Both the position numbers and the translations under genes were made by a program. DNA of 64,000 nucleotides from Haematococcus lacustris (lineage: Eukaryota > Chlorophyta > Chlorophyceae > Chlamydomonadales > Haematococcaceae), in assembly GCA_030144725.1 (NCBI GenBank), contig JASKMD010000029.1, positions 13,358,700 to 13,422,699 on the forward strand. Reading direction: 5' to 3'. Each line of letters begins with the position of its first letter. Positions within the stretch are counted from its first letter, which is position 1. Below are positions 33,640-44,489 of this stretch, piece after piece. The notes under the pieces were generated by a model that did not search any database, had not been told where the DNA came from, and worked only from the letters and a program-made list of their open reading frames with translations.

Positions 33640-34153
33640 ATCTGGCCGCCACCACCACCACCACCATCACCACCACCTCCTAGCCTACCCCCAGCCCTGC
33701 CCCCAGCCCTGCCCCCAGCCCTGCCCCCAGCCCTGCCCCCAGCCCTGCCCCCAGCCCTGCCTCCAGCCCTACCCCCAGCCCTGCCCCCAGCCCTGCCCCC
33801 AGCCCTGCCCCCAGCCCTTGGCTGCTGACCCCCCTACGCCCTTGGCTGCTGGCCCCCCTACGTCCTTGGCTGCTGACCCCCCTACGCCCTTGGCTGCTGG
33901 CCCCCCTACGCCCTTGGCTGCTGACCCCCCTACGCCCTTGGCTGCTGGCCCCCCTACGCCCTTGGCTGCTGGCCCCCCTACGCCCTTGGCTGCTGACCCC
34001 CCTACGCCCTTGGCTGCTGACCCCCCTACGCCCTTGGCTGCTGGCCCCCCTACGCCCTTGGCTGCTGACCCCACTACGCCCTTGGCTGCTGACCCCCCTA
34101 CGCCCTTGGCTGCTGACCCCCCTACGCCCTTGGCTGCTGGCCCCCCTACGCCC
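33640..34153 (+). repeat. Proline-coding minisatellites (12-bp then 24-bp units)
   Basis: 33690-33813 repeats CCAGCCCTGCCC-type 12-mers. 33814-34150 holds 14 copies of a 24-bp unit that reads LAADPPTP or LAAGPPTP on the plus strand. The frame stays open through both arrays and beyond to 34435, where it reads RILCRVLDIRKCPDS and LEQLLKEANLWELLASVTVD. That tail looks protein-like but is unrecognised, and no clear start codon is present. Confidence 0.85.
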
Positions 34154-34458
34154 GCCCAGATCCTAACACATGGCCAAGAGCCGTCCAGGATCTTGTGTCG
34201 AGTGCTTGATATCCGCAAGTGCCCCGACAGCACTGCGGCAGCACAAGCACATGATTTGGAGCAGCTACTCAAAGAGGCCAATCTGTGGGAGTTGCTGGCT
34301 AGTGTCACAGTGGACAGTGCTGCAAGCAATGTTGGGCGCACGGGTGGCCTTGTAGTTGCAGCTGCAGTTGCAGCAGTTGCTAGGGGCCATGAGGTTGGAG
34401 TGAAAGGACACGTGGTGCGGCGAGGGACGTTGTAGTTGCTCGGGAAGCTGTTTGTCAA

Positions 34459-34855
34459 TGTAAGATAGCAAACGGAATGAGTAAGGACGCCTCGACTAGC
34501 AGCAAGCAAGGCAAAGCTGATACCCGTCACCAGTATGGTGCCGGCCTTCAGATGCCGATGGCAGTGAGCTGAGAATACCTCCAGACTTGGGTGCCCGTGA
34601 TTACATCGGACAGCTGGTAAGGTCTTCTAAGCTGCCGCCGCAGCATCCCAATCCACTACAAATACCCAAACCCCCATGCAACCATGTCAGAACTGTTATG
34701 CAAGTCGCAGGATACACACACAAACCCACCCACAGTAGCCAGGTCACATCAACCATCATACACCAATCACCATCTACCGTGATACCACCAACTGTCATGC
34801 TTGCATGGCTAGCCCATGTCACGCATTCCGTACAGTCACGCTCATGGATGTGACA
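34459..34855. repeat. Long terminal repeat-like sequence, left copy
   Basis: 397 bp with TGT...ACA ends, closely matching 40801-41196 in direct orientation with scattered substitutions. It flanks an internal region with a gag/protease-like ORF on the minus strand, so this is the 3' LTR of a minus-oriented element. The flanking 5 bp (GTCAA) do not match the far side. A 14-bp palindrome (GTGACAGCTGTCAC) spans its right end. Confidence 0.7.
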
Positions 34856-35672
34856 GCTGTCACGTGATAAGATGTTCCTAAACATGATAGTGCGCTGCAG
34901 AGGATAAGGAATCCCCCCCCCAGCTGCAAGCATGTGTGAAGATGACTCAGAAGACATGTGGCAGATGGAAGAGAGCAGACGAAGCAGCGCATAAGTAAAT
35001 GCATATCTTGTGATCACCTAACTAATGCACCTATCTACCACACCAACCCCCTTGACATCCTTGGCGGCGGCCAAGTGCTAAAACCTGTGGCATGCAAGCC
35101 TCCAGGCCGGACCCATGCGGTAAAACCGCGAAAACCCTACATGGATCCTATGGCTCATTCTACTTGAGCCACTGGCCATCACCATGACATGGTGCTCACC
35201 CGCCAGCGTCGTGCCTGATGCATCCTACGCGCGGCAGCGGGTCGGCCGTAATGTAGCATTCCTACCCTGAATGTCCATAGCCTCCGAACAAGATAACATG
35301 TGCAAGCATGCTGGGATGATTGTGGTGAATGTGATAGTTGTGTAGCATGATCCATTAAACGAGTGATGTTCAAGAGTGAAGATCAAGGCAAGCATGCAAG
35401 ATGTATGCAAGTAGAACAGTGAGATCAAGGAGCGTCATGCGATGAGAGCGTGTAAAACGTGATGTATGATGTGCAAGGACGTAAAACGTGATGTGTGATA
35501 GCAATATGACATGGACAGTGAGGTGAATAGCAATAGTGCGACACGTGTGAAATGTGATGAGCTATGTGAGACACATGGTGAGTTCAATAGCAACAGTGTG
35601 ACAAGTGTGACATGCATGCAAACTTAACACCACCCCCCCCCACTCCTAGCCCACGCCCAACCCTATATGCCT
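34856..35672. other. Internal untranslated part of the LTR element
   Basis: No coding block is recognised. Repeated GTGA/TGTGATG-type words occur from 35430 to 35600, and short C-runs near 34910 and 35633. No reverse transcriptase or integrase is found here, where pol would be expected. Confidence 0.4.
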
Positions 35673-38600
35673 CTACAGCTTCAGATAGGCCCCCATCACT
35701 GGCAGCTTCAACAGATGACGCTTCTGAGCCTTTGATGAGAACACCATGACCCATCCCATCCCAGACCCCAAGCTTGGACAGGTGACGTGAAGTAGACGCT
35801 CCGCCTGCTTGAGCTGCTGGATCCAGCGGAAACGAGCGGGTGGTGCATCTGAGAGGTAGGCATGGGGTACCAACATGCACACAAGGGAATGAGCATAGAT
35901 TACCGCTAGCGGCAGCAGCAGATCCAGGATAGCAGGGTCAGGGTTGCTGATGATGGCGTCGATGGGCTGCTGCTGCAACAGTGCACGGTAGGCAGCAGGG
36001 GAAAGAGATAGATGCAGTTGTGCTGACAATGGCTGCAATTCAAGCCCCGATATGATGATGGGTGTAGTGGTGCATGGATCTAGCAGGCTGTGCATGAGGT
36101 CCAGGTTGATGACTGTGCTTGCCACACGCAGCTCTTGAGGTGTGATGCGGAAGCCGCTGCATTGTGGATGTGTTATCGTGTATGTCACGTTCGGTGTCGC
36201 AACATCAGCAAGGTGAGCAAGAGTAACTGCTGGCTGCGCAGCTGTGGCCGTGGGCAAAGCTGGATCAGGTGCTGTAGATGGTGAGCAGTGCTGGGTGGTG
36301 CTGGTGTGAGAGCTGGGCAACAGCTGTGCACCCCCCCCAGCAGCAACAACCAGCGCATGCGACAGGGATGAGGAGGATAGGCAGCTGTGAGCATGGGCGT
36401 GCAGCAAGCTGGCATGGTGCAGGGCAGCCGCCACCGCATACAAACTCTCTGCAGCCGTGGCGTCCATGCAGTGCCCAGTGATCTGGTGGCGGTCAGCTGT
36501 AGTAAGCCCCGGTGCGGCAGTGGTGCCAACAACATAACCCAGCGCCAGCTCCCTCTCTTGGATGTTGGGTTCGTGAGTAGTGCCTTTCTTGGATGTCACA
36601 CCGTTGGGCACACCATTGGGCAATTGGGTGTACTGCTCTGGCGAGTGTGCAGCAGCAGGTCCATCTGGCAACACCATGCTGATGACTGAGCATGCGATGG
36701 CAGAGGTGGGCAGATTAGGGATGGGAGGTGGCAGGCTAGTAACGATGGCCGGCAGCCAGAGCAAGAAGAGGAAAGAAAGGAACAGCCGTAAGGGAGTGAG
36801 AGTGTGCCACACCACTTCCCTGGACGAGCGTCGAGGCAACAGCGGTGACGGCGGGGGCAAGGTCGGTGCACTTGAGCGCTGCTGCTTGGCCACATGCTGG
36901 GCTGCGGCGGTGCCCACAGCCAGGTGTTTGGCTGATCGCTGCGATGCGCTGGATGTCTGAGACGTGCGCCGAGCTGCAGGGTCTCGTGCTGAGGAGAGCA
37001 CAGATTGACTGGCTGTACCTCCCCCCCTGCGGGTGGCTGGCTGAGCTGAGCTGCGCACCGACTTCACCCCTGATCCTGCTGGTATGGGTGCGTCATCGGT
37101 GGCCACCCCGCTTCTGGCACCCTCTGTGGTTGCAAGGTCACCCCCACGGCTGACTGCGCTGGGTGTGGTGGTGCCCGCTGCCACTGGAGGTGTCCCCACA
37201 TGCAAGTGCACCCCAGGGGTGTGGATCATGGCAGAAGCGGTGCCGCTGGTTGCACAGGGCTGAACCTGGCTGTGGGACACGGCAGTGCAAGCCACAAGCA
37301 GCTGGCTGCTGCCCATGGGCGCTGAGTATAGGAGGGGAAGGCAGCCTTTGGGCCCAGTGACTGGCAGTGAGTGAGAGGTGCGGATGTCTCCATGGCTGTG
37401 CAGCCGGGGGCAATAAGAGAACTGCCGGTCGTACACATCGCACACGCCCTTGGTCTGCGAGAGGAAGTTGGCTCCAAGCAGCAGGTCATAAGCAAGGGGG
37501 CTACCAGGAGGCATGACAATGGCCTCCAGGTCGTGCACCATGGCATGGGGAGTGCCATAGCTGAGACTCACGCGCAGGGTGGCAACCTGGGTGGCTAAGG
37601 CCTCTGCACCACTTGCAGTGGACAAGCGACGGCTGCAAGGGGTGAGGGGCAGGTTCAGCGCGGCTGCACACTCATGCGAAATGAGGCAGCTGTCACTGCC
37701 CCCGTCCAGCATGACACCCTGGAGCAAATGCAGCTGGCCCTCACTGTCAGCCACTGCACACCCTGACTGCACCGTGACGTTGGAGAAGTATGTCAGGTGC
37801 TGGTTGGGCACAGCGGTGTGGCAGGCAGCACGCACAGCGGCTGCTCGTGGAGGTTCAACAGCGATGTGAGCAGCAGTGTCAACGACAGGTGTGACATTGG
37901 GCGAGAGGTGCTGCTCAATACGCGTCACGCGCTGAGCGAGGAGCTGCAGCTGCATAGCCAGCTCCTGCAGGCCGGGCTGGGTGGCAAGAGGGGGAAACAC
38001 AGAGCCCATGGTGGGGGTGGTGGCTGGGGCAGCAGGAGGAGCAGGGGCTGCAGCCTTAGGCAGGGTGTGGGTGGCAGCAGCAGGTGGGGCGGTAGACATA
38101 GGCGTGAATGGCACTGCCCTGGCTGCATTAGCTGTGATGATGCAGAAGCTGCCATGCTCAGGGTAGGAGAGAGGCTGCACCCGCGCATCCTGCGACACCC
38201 AATGCCCTGACATGTCCCATGCACCCAGCCCGGGCCCCTCTGCTGACACGGTGTGGGCGCGAGCAGGACCTGACAGGCTGGGTGGAGGAACTGCTTGCAG
38301 GTGTGGGTACAGCTTGAAGCAGCGCTCAGGGGGATGGTAGCGCTTGTGACAGTAGCTGCAGGTGTGCTGCGCATGGGCTGGAGCAGCAGGTACATACCCC
38401 CTGTCCAGCAGAGGCGTGCGTTGCCTGGGATCAGTGATGGCGCGCGACACCACACTGCCAGCCGGGTGTGCAGCCACGGCATGCGCTGCGCGCGGAGCAC
38501 TTCCACCGATGACTCTTTGCTGCTCATGAGGCGGCATTGCCTGAAACTGCCTGCACTCAGCCAAATCATGGCCAGCATAGGGGTGAAGAGGGCAGGTCTT

Positions 38601-39590
38601 GGCAGGCCGCGAGCGCTGGGTCTGCATGGGCGCATGCTGCATGGGTGCACTACGCAAGGCAGGCTGAGGCATGGCTGCATAATCCAGCTGCATTGGTGGC
38701 GCAGCATAAGCTTGGGACATGGGCAAGGATGGCAACGGCTGTTGCATGACAGGGTGCGGCATTGGATAACCCATTTCCTGCATGGGCTGCTGCAGGTGAT
38801 GTGGCATGGGCTGCTGCAAGGGCTGTGGCACGGGCTGCCGAGCACGCTCGCGTTGCGGGGGCTGAGGCAGCGCCCAAGCTTGAAGCTCAGCCAACTGCTG
38901 CCGCAACAGGAGCACCTCCTCTGACACTAGGTCCTGCTCTGCGCGTAGCGGTGGGCGATCAGCAGTGGCAGGCACATAACGCATGCTGTCAAGCAGGTTC
39001 TCATGCGCTGCACTGACTGCATGCAAGGCAGCTCTGAAGGCGCGCTGATCCTGCCGGTCCTCTGCATCCGGCACAGCCTGGTGGAATAGGCGCACAGCCT
39101 CGTCCCTGAGCTTGGTGCGCTGCTCCTGGCGCATGGTGGGCACTTGTAGGCAATGGGAGAAGAGGTGGTTGATGGCAGTGAAGTGGGTTAGTGTGCCACG
39201 CCTGATGGCCTCATTCACAGCGCTCTCAAAGGCTGTGGCGAAAGCCTTAGCGCTGCTGCACCCTTTGCCCCCTAGCACGAGAGCTGGGTCTAGGCCTGCC
39301 TGGTGGCTGGGTGGGTCTATCAGCTGCTCCTCCACCAGGTCTAGCAAGGCCTCTAATGCTTCTGCCCTGTCAGCCTCGTCACCCCAGCCATCTACCAGCT
39401 GCTCATAAGCATCTGCAATGGACTGAAAGAACACGCCATCCATGGCAGAGCTGGCCAGCAGGTGATGGAACGCATTCACCGGTATGTGGAGGTTGAGGCC
39501 TAGGTACGCCCGCAGCTTGAGGCTGAAAGCTCTGAAGGCCAGGCGGGAAGTGCCTGTAAGCTCTGGCACCGCCATGGAGACGAGCGCCAT
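35673..39590 (-). CDS. Retroelement gag/protease-like polyprotein without RT or integrase
   Basis: One open frame of about 1,305 residues from ATG 39590 to the stop at 35673; the frame is also open upstream to about 39749. The N-terminus has a gag-like helical region (LRAYLGLNLHIPVNAFHHLL), then a Pro/Gln/Met-rich stretch. A CCHC knuckle CSYCHKRYHPPERCFKL lies near residue 410. An aspartic-protease-like strand VMLDGGSDSCLISHECAAAL lies near 625, and DLLLGANFL follows. A hydrophobic segment (FLSFLFLLWLPAIV) lies near 930. The last 120 residues carry IDAIISNPDPAILDLLLPLA and VCMLVPHAYLSD, which resemble the NPP(F/Y) motif region of N6-adenine methyltransferases. RT, RNase H and integrase are absent, so the element is probably non-autonomous. 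Family placement is uncertain. Confidence 0.7.
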   Translation of the reverse strand: MALVSMAVPELTGTSRLAFRAFSLKLRAYLGLNLHIPVNAFHHLLASSAMDGVFFQSIADAYEQLVDGWGDEADRAEALEALLDLVEEQLIDPPSHQAGLDPALVLGGKGCSSAKAFATAFESAVNEAIRRGTLTHFTAINHLFSHCLQVPTMRQEQRTKLRDEAVRLFHQAVPDAEDRQDQRAFRAALHAVSAAHENLLDSMRYVPATADRPPLRAEQDLVSEEVLLLRQQLAELQAWALPQPPQRERARQPVPQPLQQPMPHHLQQPMQEMGYPMPHPVMQQPLPSLPMSQAYAAPPMQLDYAAMPQPALRSAPMQHAPMQTQRSRPAKTCPLHPYAGHDLAECRQFQAMPPHEQQRVIGGSAPRAAHAVAAHPAGSVVSRAITDPRQRTPLLDRGYVPAAPAHAQHTCSYCHKRYHPPERCFKLYPHLQAVPPPSLSGPARAHTVSAEGPGLGAWDMSGHWVSQDARVQPLSYPEHGSFCIITANAARAVPFTPMSTAPPAAATHTLPKAAAPAPPAAPATTPTMGSVFPPLATQPGLQELAMQLQLLAQRVTRIEQHLSPNVTPVVDTAAHIAVEPPRAAAVRAACHTAVPNQHLTYFSNVTVQSGCAVADSEGQLHLLQGVMLDGGSDSCLISHECAAALNLPLTPCSRRLSTASGAEALATQVATLRVSLSYGTPHAMVHDLEAIVMPPGSPLAYDLLLGANFLSQTKGVCDVYDRQFSYCPRLHSHGDIRTSHSLPVTGPKGCLPLLYSAPMGSSQLLVACTAVSHSQVQPCATSGTASAMIHTPGVHLHVGTPPVAAGTTTPSAVSRGGDLATTEGARSGVATDDAPIPAGSGVKSVRSSAQPATRRGGGTASQSVLSSARDPAARRTSQTSSASQRSAKHLAVGTAAAQHVAKQQRSSAPTLPPPSPLLPRRSSREVVWHTLTPLRLFLSFLFLLWLPAIVTSLPPPIPNLPTSAIACSVISMVLPDGPAAAHSPEQYTQLPNGVPNGVTSKKGTTHEPNIQERELALGYVVGTTAAPGLTTADRHQITGHCMDATAAESLYAVAAALHHASLLHAHAHSCLSSSSLSHALVVAAGGGAQLLPSSHTSTTQHCSPSTAPDPALPTATAAQPAVTLAHLADVATPNVTYTITHPQCSGFRITPQELRVASTVINLDLMHSLLDPCTTTPIIISGLELQPLSAQLHLSLSPAAYRALLQQQPIDAIISNPDPAILDLLLPLAVIYAHSLVCMLVPHAYLSDAPPARFRWIQQLKQAERLLHVTCPSLGSGMGWVMVFSSKAQKRHLLKLPVMGAYLKL

Positions 39591-39601
39591 GGGTTGTACT
39601 G

Positions 39602-39948
39602 CTCGGCTGCTGCGGGTTGGGGCTGGGGCTGGTTCCTGGGGCGGTGCTGCTGCGTCGAAGACTGGGTTGTCCGTGGAGCTGTACGGTCCGTTAAGCTCCA
39701 ACGGTGTGCCCAGTACAGGCGGCTGAGTTATGGCAGCCACCTCGCGCAAGCACGAATGCGGATGTAAGCGCTAGTGCACTGGGCGAACGTGTTAAAGAAA
39801 CACGCACCGCGGAGCTACGGCTGGCTGCAGCCTGAACACCCCGGAGTGCCCAGGACTGCAGCCGAAGTGAAGATGCTGACGCCCAGACGTCCGTCTGTCG
39901 ACAGCTGAAGGCAATTGATAACCTTCCTCCGGGGAAAAGAGCTTAGAA
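39602..39948. repeat. Element leader duplicated around the assembly gap, copy 1
   Basis: Matches 40449-40796 with few differences. It holds the start of the polyprotein frame and its leader. It ends directly at the N run. Confidence 0.9.
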
Positions 39949-40448
39949 NNNNNNNNNNNNNNNNNNNNNNNNNNNNNNNNNNNNNNNNNNNNNNNNNNNN
40001 NNNNNNNNNNNNNNNNNNNNNNNNNNNNNNNNNNNNNNNNNNNNNNNNNNNNNNNNNNNNNNNNNNNNNNNNNNNNNNNNNNNNNNNNNNNNNNNNNNNN
40101 NNNNNNNNNNNNNNNNNNNNNNNNNNNNNNNNNNNNNNNNNNNNNNNNNNNNNNNNNNNNNNNNNNNNNNNNNNNNNNNNNNNNNNNNNNNNNNNNNNNN
40201 NNNNNNNNNNNNNNNNNNNNNNNNNNNNNNNNNNNNNNNNNNNNNNNNNNNNNNNNNNNNNNNNNNNNNNNNNNNNNNNNNNNNNNNNNNNNNNNNNNNN
40301 NNNNNNNNNNNNNNNNNNNNNNNNNNNNNNNNNNNNNNNNNNNNNNNNNNNNNNNNNNNNNNNNNNNNNNNNNNNNNNNNNNNNNNNNNNNNNNNNNNNN
40401 NNNNNNNNNNNNNNNNNNNNNNNNNNNNNNNNNNNNNNNNNNNNNNNN
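39949..40448. other. Assembly gap of exactly 500 N
   Basis: 500 consecutive N, a round number typical of an unsized scaffold gap. Sequence on both sides is the same part of the LTR element, so part of the element may be duplicated or misjoined here. Confidence 0.99.
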
Positions 40449-40796
40449 TGCGCGGCTGCTGCGGACTGGGGTTGGGGCTGGTTCCTGGGGCGGTGCTGCT
40501 GCGTCGAAAACTGGGTTGTCCGTGGAGCTGTACGGTCCGTTAAGCTCCAACGGTGTGCCCAGTACAGGCGGCTGAGTTATGGCAGCCACCTCGCGCAAGC
40601 ACGAATGCGGATGTAAGCGCTGATGCACTAGGCGAACGTGTTAAAGAACACGCACCGCGGAGCTACGGTTGGCTGCAGCCTGAACACCCCGGAGTGCCCA
40701 GGACTGCAGCCGAAGTGAAGATGCTGACGCCCAGACGTCCGTCTGTCGACAGCTGAAGGCAATTGATAACCTTCCTCCGGGGAAATGAGCTTAGAA
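40449..40796. repeat. Element leader duplicated around the assembly gap, copy 2
   Basis: Same segment as 39602-39948. Here it runs on directly into the right LTR at 40801, so this is the natural 5' junction of the minus-oriented element. Confidence 0.9.
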
Positions 40797-40800
40797 GAAA

Positions 40801-41196
40801 TGTAAGATAGCAAACGGAATGAGTAAGGACGCCTCGACTAGCAGCAAGCAAGGCAAAGCTGATACCCGTCACCAGGATGGTGCCGGCCTTCAGATGCCGA
40901 TGGCAGTGAGCTGAGAATACCTCCAGACTTGGGTGCCCGTGATTACATCGGACAGCTGGTAAGGTCTTCTAAGCTGCCGCCGCAGCATACCAATCCACTA
41001 CAAATACCCAACCCCCATGCAACCATGTCAGAACTATTATGCAAGTCGCAGGATACACACACAAATCCATCCACAGTGACCAGGTCACATCAACCATCAT
41101 CCACTAATCACCATCTACCGTGATACAACCGCCTGTCATGCTTGCAAGGCTCGTCCATGTCACGCATTCCGCACAGTCACGCTCATGGTTGTGACA
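40801..41196. repeat. Long terminal repeat-like sequence, right copy
   Basis: 396 bp, the 5' LTR for a minus-oriented element. It matches 34459-34855. The next 5 bp (TGTTT) do not match the left flank. Confidence 0.7.
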
Positions 41197-42200
41197 TGTT
41201 TTCACGTGTTTGATGGATGCTTGCAGTCCTACTAGTTGTTCGCCATCATAAAGTTGTTGCTCATCAGCTGCATTGAAGCATGCTAGCAAGGGGACGGCTT
41301 AATCCAAGGTCAGGATGCTAGCAACTATAGGTGGATGTAAATTGGGGTTGTACCATGGGGGGGTTGCTATGGAATGTAGAGGCCTGGCCTTGCCAGTGCT
41401 GGCGGGGTGCTAGTGGGGCCGGTTGGGAGGACACATGGTGCGGCGAGGGAGTGTTGTTACACGGCAGGTTTGAGCACCGTGGATCGAAGCATATGTCTCG
41501 GTAGTGATGTCCGAAATTGATGTAGCAACACAACGAAGGCTGCGTACCTGCACACATGCTCTCGCTACAACGAACTAAGGACGTGAACAACGGAACCCGC
41601 AGAAAAGGCTACAATATGACAAGTCCCGCGGTCACTTTGACTACCTGGCATAGTCTACTGTAATCAAAGGTGAAGAGTGGACATAGTGTCTTGATGAACC
41701 GCTAGAGTATAGAGCCGCTCCGTCTCTCGCTTGAGAGCGCGAGCGACGCAAATAACAAGTGCGAGCTAATCAATGCTAAGATGTGTTCCGTTGTCCTAAG
41801 TGAGGCATCAGCAATGGTATGAGTGCGTTAGACGGGCATTTCGGCTTTTCAGGTTCAAATCTCGCGATTGCGGCCGTCGCAACACAATGCGCGCGGGCAT
41901 ACATTACTTTGTTAGCTACATCACGGCAATATCTAGAAGCTCGAGGGTGAAGGAGGCGTGCATGGGGATATCTGCCCACAAAATGTAGGCCAGGTTCACG
42001 CCTAGGTTGGGCATCATGTGTACAGTCATTGAAGCTCGGGACACCCATTACGTGTAGCTTAGTGAGTTCTCTACATCCTGATGTGCTTCGATCATCAGTC
42101 CGCTACGTGAGCGAGAAATAAGCCCAGTGTACGGGATAGCCCCCCTCTTCAAGGCAGTTGGGAGGGACTGACTCCCAGCACCCCCGCCCGCCCCGGCACA
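41197..42200. other. Intergenic region with no recognised gene
   Basis: Both strands give only short unrelated frames. The string GTGCGGCGAGGGA near 41440 also occurs at 34418, outside the left LTR, suggesting older repeats on both sides of the retroelement. Confidence 0.4.
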
Positions 42201-42208
42201 GGTGCACA

Positions 42209-43392
42209 TCAGCCCGAGCAGCCCGCTAGCTTCGCTTTGATGAGCTGCACCGCCCTGCGTAAAAATCGCTGTAAAACTCTCAAAGACCGGTCGGAGTCAG
42301 GGGTGCGGCCAATGGCGGGGGTGACCACATGTCGGGCCAGGTGGCCAGCACCGTACCGCTGCAGCGAGACGGTGTAGTTGGTGACCTGCGACATCTCATC
42401 GAGTTCGGCCGGCCATCCAGGCCTCGGACTCCTTGGCGTGTTGCGTGATCTGCCGGTAGTACTGCGCCGAAATGAGGCTCCGATGCCACACGGACTTTAC
42501 AGCGCCGGAGGGATACAGCTCCTTGTGGCCCACTGTCACCATGTTCGTATTCTCGGGGTAGCAGCCCAGCCAATCGGCGCCCAGGTGCGCCAGCGGGTTG
42601 ACAGCGCCCTCCTGTTTGCCCATGCGAGGCAGCTCGTTGCGCGGCTCTGCTGCCTTGGGGCGCATGAACATCACGCTGGCCGCGACTCCGTCAGTGTGCA
42701 CCACCTGCGCGAATGTCTGCTCACGAATGGGGCGAAAGAAAGAAAGAAAGAAAGACTACGCCCTCGCCGTCGGGCGTGCATTTAGGGGGGAGAGTAGCCT
42801 CGGGGCGTGCCCTTGCTACCCTCCCACCGTAGTCAACGGTTGGAGCGGAGAGGTGCGAGGTTGGGCAAAAACACGTTCCGGCGGATGGCCACCTGCAGTC
42901 AACATCAGCCACCTCAACACACTTGCAATCACCCTAAGACCATTAGTTAATGGTGCATCGAGCAATGTGCCTTAAGCAATATGCCACAAGCAAAGCAGTG
43001 GCTGACCCTGAGCACCCTCACTCACCTCACTGTCCTTGGGCAAGATCGTCTGCTGGGCCGCCTCCTTACACTCGGTCAAGTGGGATGCCGTGGGAGTGAG
43101 AGTATGTGCTCACCAAGACACATTGAGAGCACGGCAAACCAGGCCCAAGTGGTGCAACGGTCAAGGTATGGGTCAGTCAGACACCTCGGAATGCAAGCCA
43201 ACCCAGCACTTCCTTGGGGGTCGTCTTGTCGTTAGTGAATCTCATTAGGACTTGAGCCACCTGGGCTACGGTGGACACTCTCACCTCTGCGGCGCCGCTG
43301 GCTGTGCTAAACAACTGGGTGTGGGGGCTGTGATTGCTGGCAGCATTGCCCACGTTTATGTAGCCCCTGGCAGCAGCGCAGCCAGATGCCAT
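42209..43392 (-). pseudogene. Decayed Fanzor copy lacking the RuvC-I aspartate
   Basis: Exon 1 (43392 to about 43285) reads MASGCAAARGYINVGNAASN, as in the 19254 gene. Exon 2 (about 42711-42396) reads FAQVVHTDGVAASVMFMRPK, LPRMGKQEGAVNPLAHLGAD and then WLGCYPENTNMVTVGHKE. At the RuvC-I site VDPGKTN is replaced by CYPENTN, so the catalytic Asp is lost. A stop and frame change near 42396 precede a homologous stretch (VTNYTVSLQRYGAGHLA). A GAAA run at 42731-42754 and unrelated sequence lie between the exons. RuvC-II and RuvC-III are not found. The gene is inactive. Confidence 0.75.
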
Positions 43393-44186
43393 TGGAACCG
43401 CTCCACAGGGTTTTGGCCAGATCCGAGCGTCACAAGGTCAGACGAGATGGCTCATGGAACCTAGAACAATGCCTAAGGCAGTCTGCTGGGCCCCCTCCTT
43501 ACATTCAGTCAAGCTAGCTAGGCAAGACCATGAAGCGGGAGCGTGTGCTCACATTGAGAGCACGGCAACCAGCTAAACCAGGCCCACTGCAATACCAAGC
43601 CGTGGTGCAGCCTCCAGCCTCAGCCTAGTGAGCGGGCGCAGCACTACGGCCACCACCTGTTGAGACACACAGCCCTGGCTGTCGCTCCCATGCCTGGATC
43701 CTTACTTCGTACCTCTGCACCCACATTGTGGCCCCCTCGGCCACCTGGGATGCAGTGTGGTGCGAGAGCCTGGCGCAATGGTGGGCCCAGCAATGTCTTG
43801 GGTTGTAGGGCGCTCATAAGGGAGGTTTGCCTCATGCCGGAAGGTAGGAAGATGCAGATGTGACAGCAGGTCATGAAGCTAGTGGATTGGTGTGGTGTTT
43901 AATATGCACTTTGTGCATCGTATAACTAGTGGCTGGTTGTGACAACAGCACGGTGCGTGCTGAGCGGGTGAGCCTGCAGGCCTGTGACAAGACAGCAAAG
44001 TATTGCGCAGGTGAAGGTGCAAGGTGGTGTTATCTGATGCATGCTTGACTGACTGGAGCAGTTTAGCTGTTACTGTTTAGCAGCAACTCCAGTGGCTGGC
44101 ACCAGCCTGTATGGACCTAACAGAGCAGCAGCTGCAGAGCAAGGAGAGGCAGCAGGTTACTAAGGCCAAGGTCACCAGGGTACAGC
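43162..44186. repeat. Duplicated block of the Fanzor cluster, copy 2
   Basis: Partner of 19065-20046. About 49 extra bases lie near 43200-43250. A shorter internal relative of 43490-43570 also precedes it at about 43061-43150. The similarity ends at about 44186, where the other copy folds into its hairpin. Confidence 0.85.
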
Positions 44187-44489
44187 CCCGGCGCACGCTG
44201 ATGCGGGCAGCCATCCAGGTCGCTGCACACATGGCACGAGGTCACAGGCTGGCAAGGGGCAATGCACACCACCATTGTGAATGGGTACAGTGCGAATGAA
44301 TCCAGCCCAGGGTGCTTTTGGCAGACCATGCAAGCACCGCATGCAACACCTAGTATGGGGCCAGTGAACCAAGCCAAAGCATAGTGAGTGACTCCAGAAC
44401 TCAAATCCATCACCGTGTAAGCTGCATTGCCCATATCAGAAAAACAAACCTCATTCAACATGGGACAACACTTATAATTATGGGTGATC
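44187..44489. other. Segment between duplicated blocks, unique to this copy
   Basis: About 300 bp with no counterpart at 20.05-20.08 kb. Minus-strand frames are cysteine- and proline-rich but not recognisable. Confidence 0.35.

Noticed and set aside
33769..34530. 253-codon minus-strand frame over the minisatellite
   Set aside because: It is the complement of the repeat (VGGSAAKG units) and has no independent protein features.
41830..41880. tRNA-like GGTTCAAATC T-loop
   Set aside because: The T-stem does not pair, and no acceptor or anticodon stem can be drawn.
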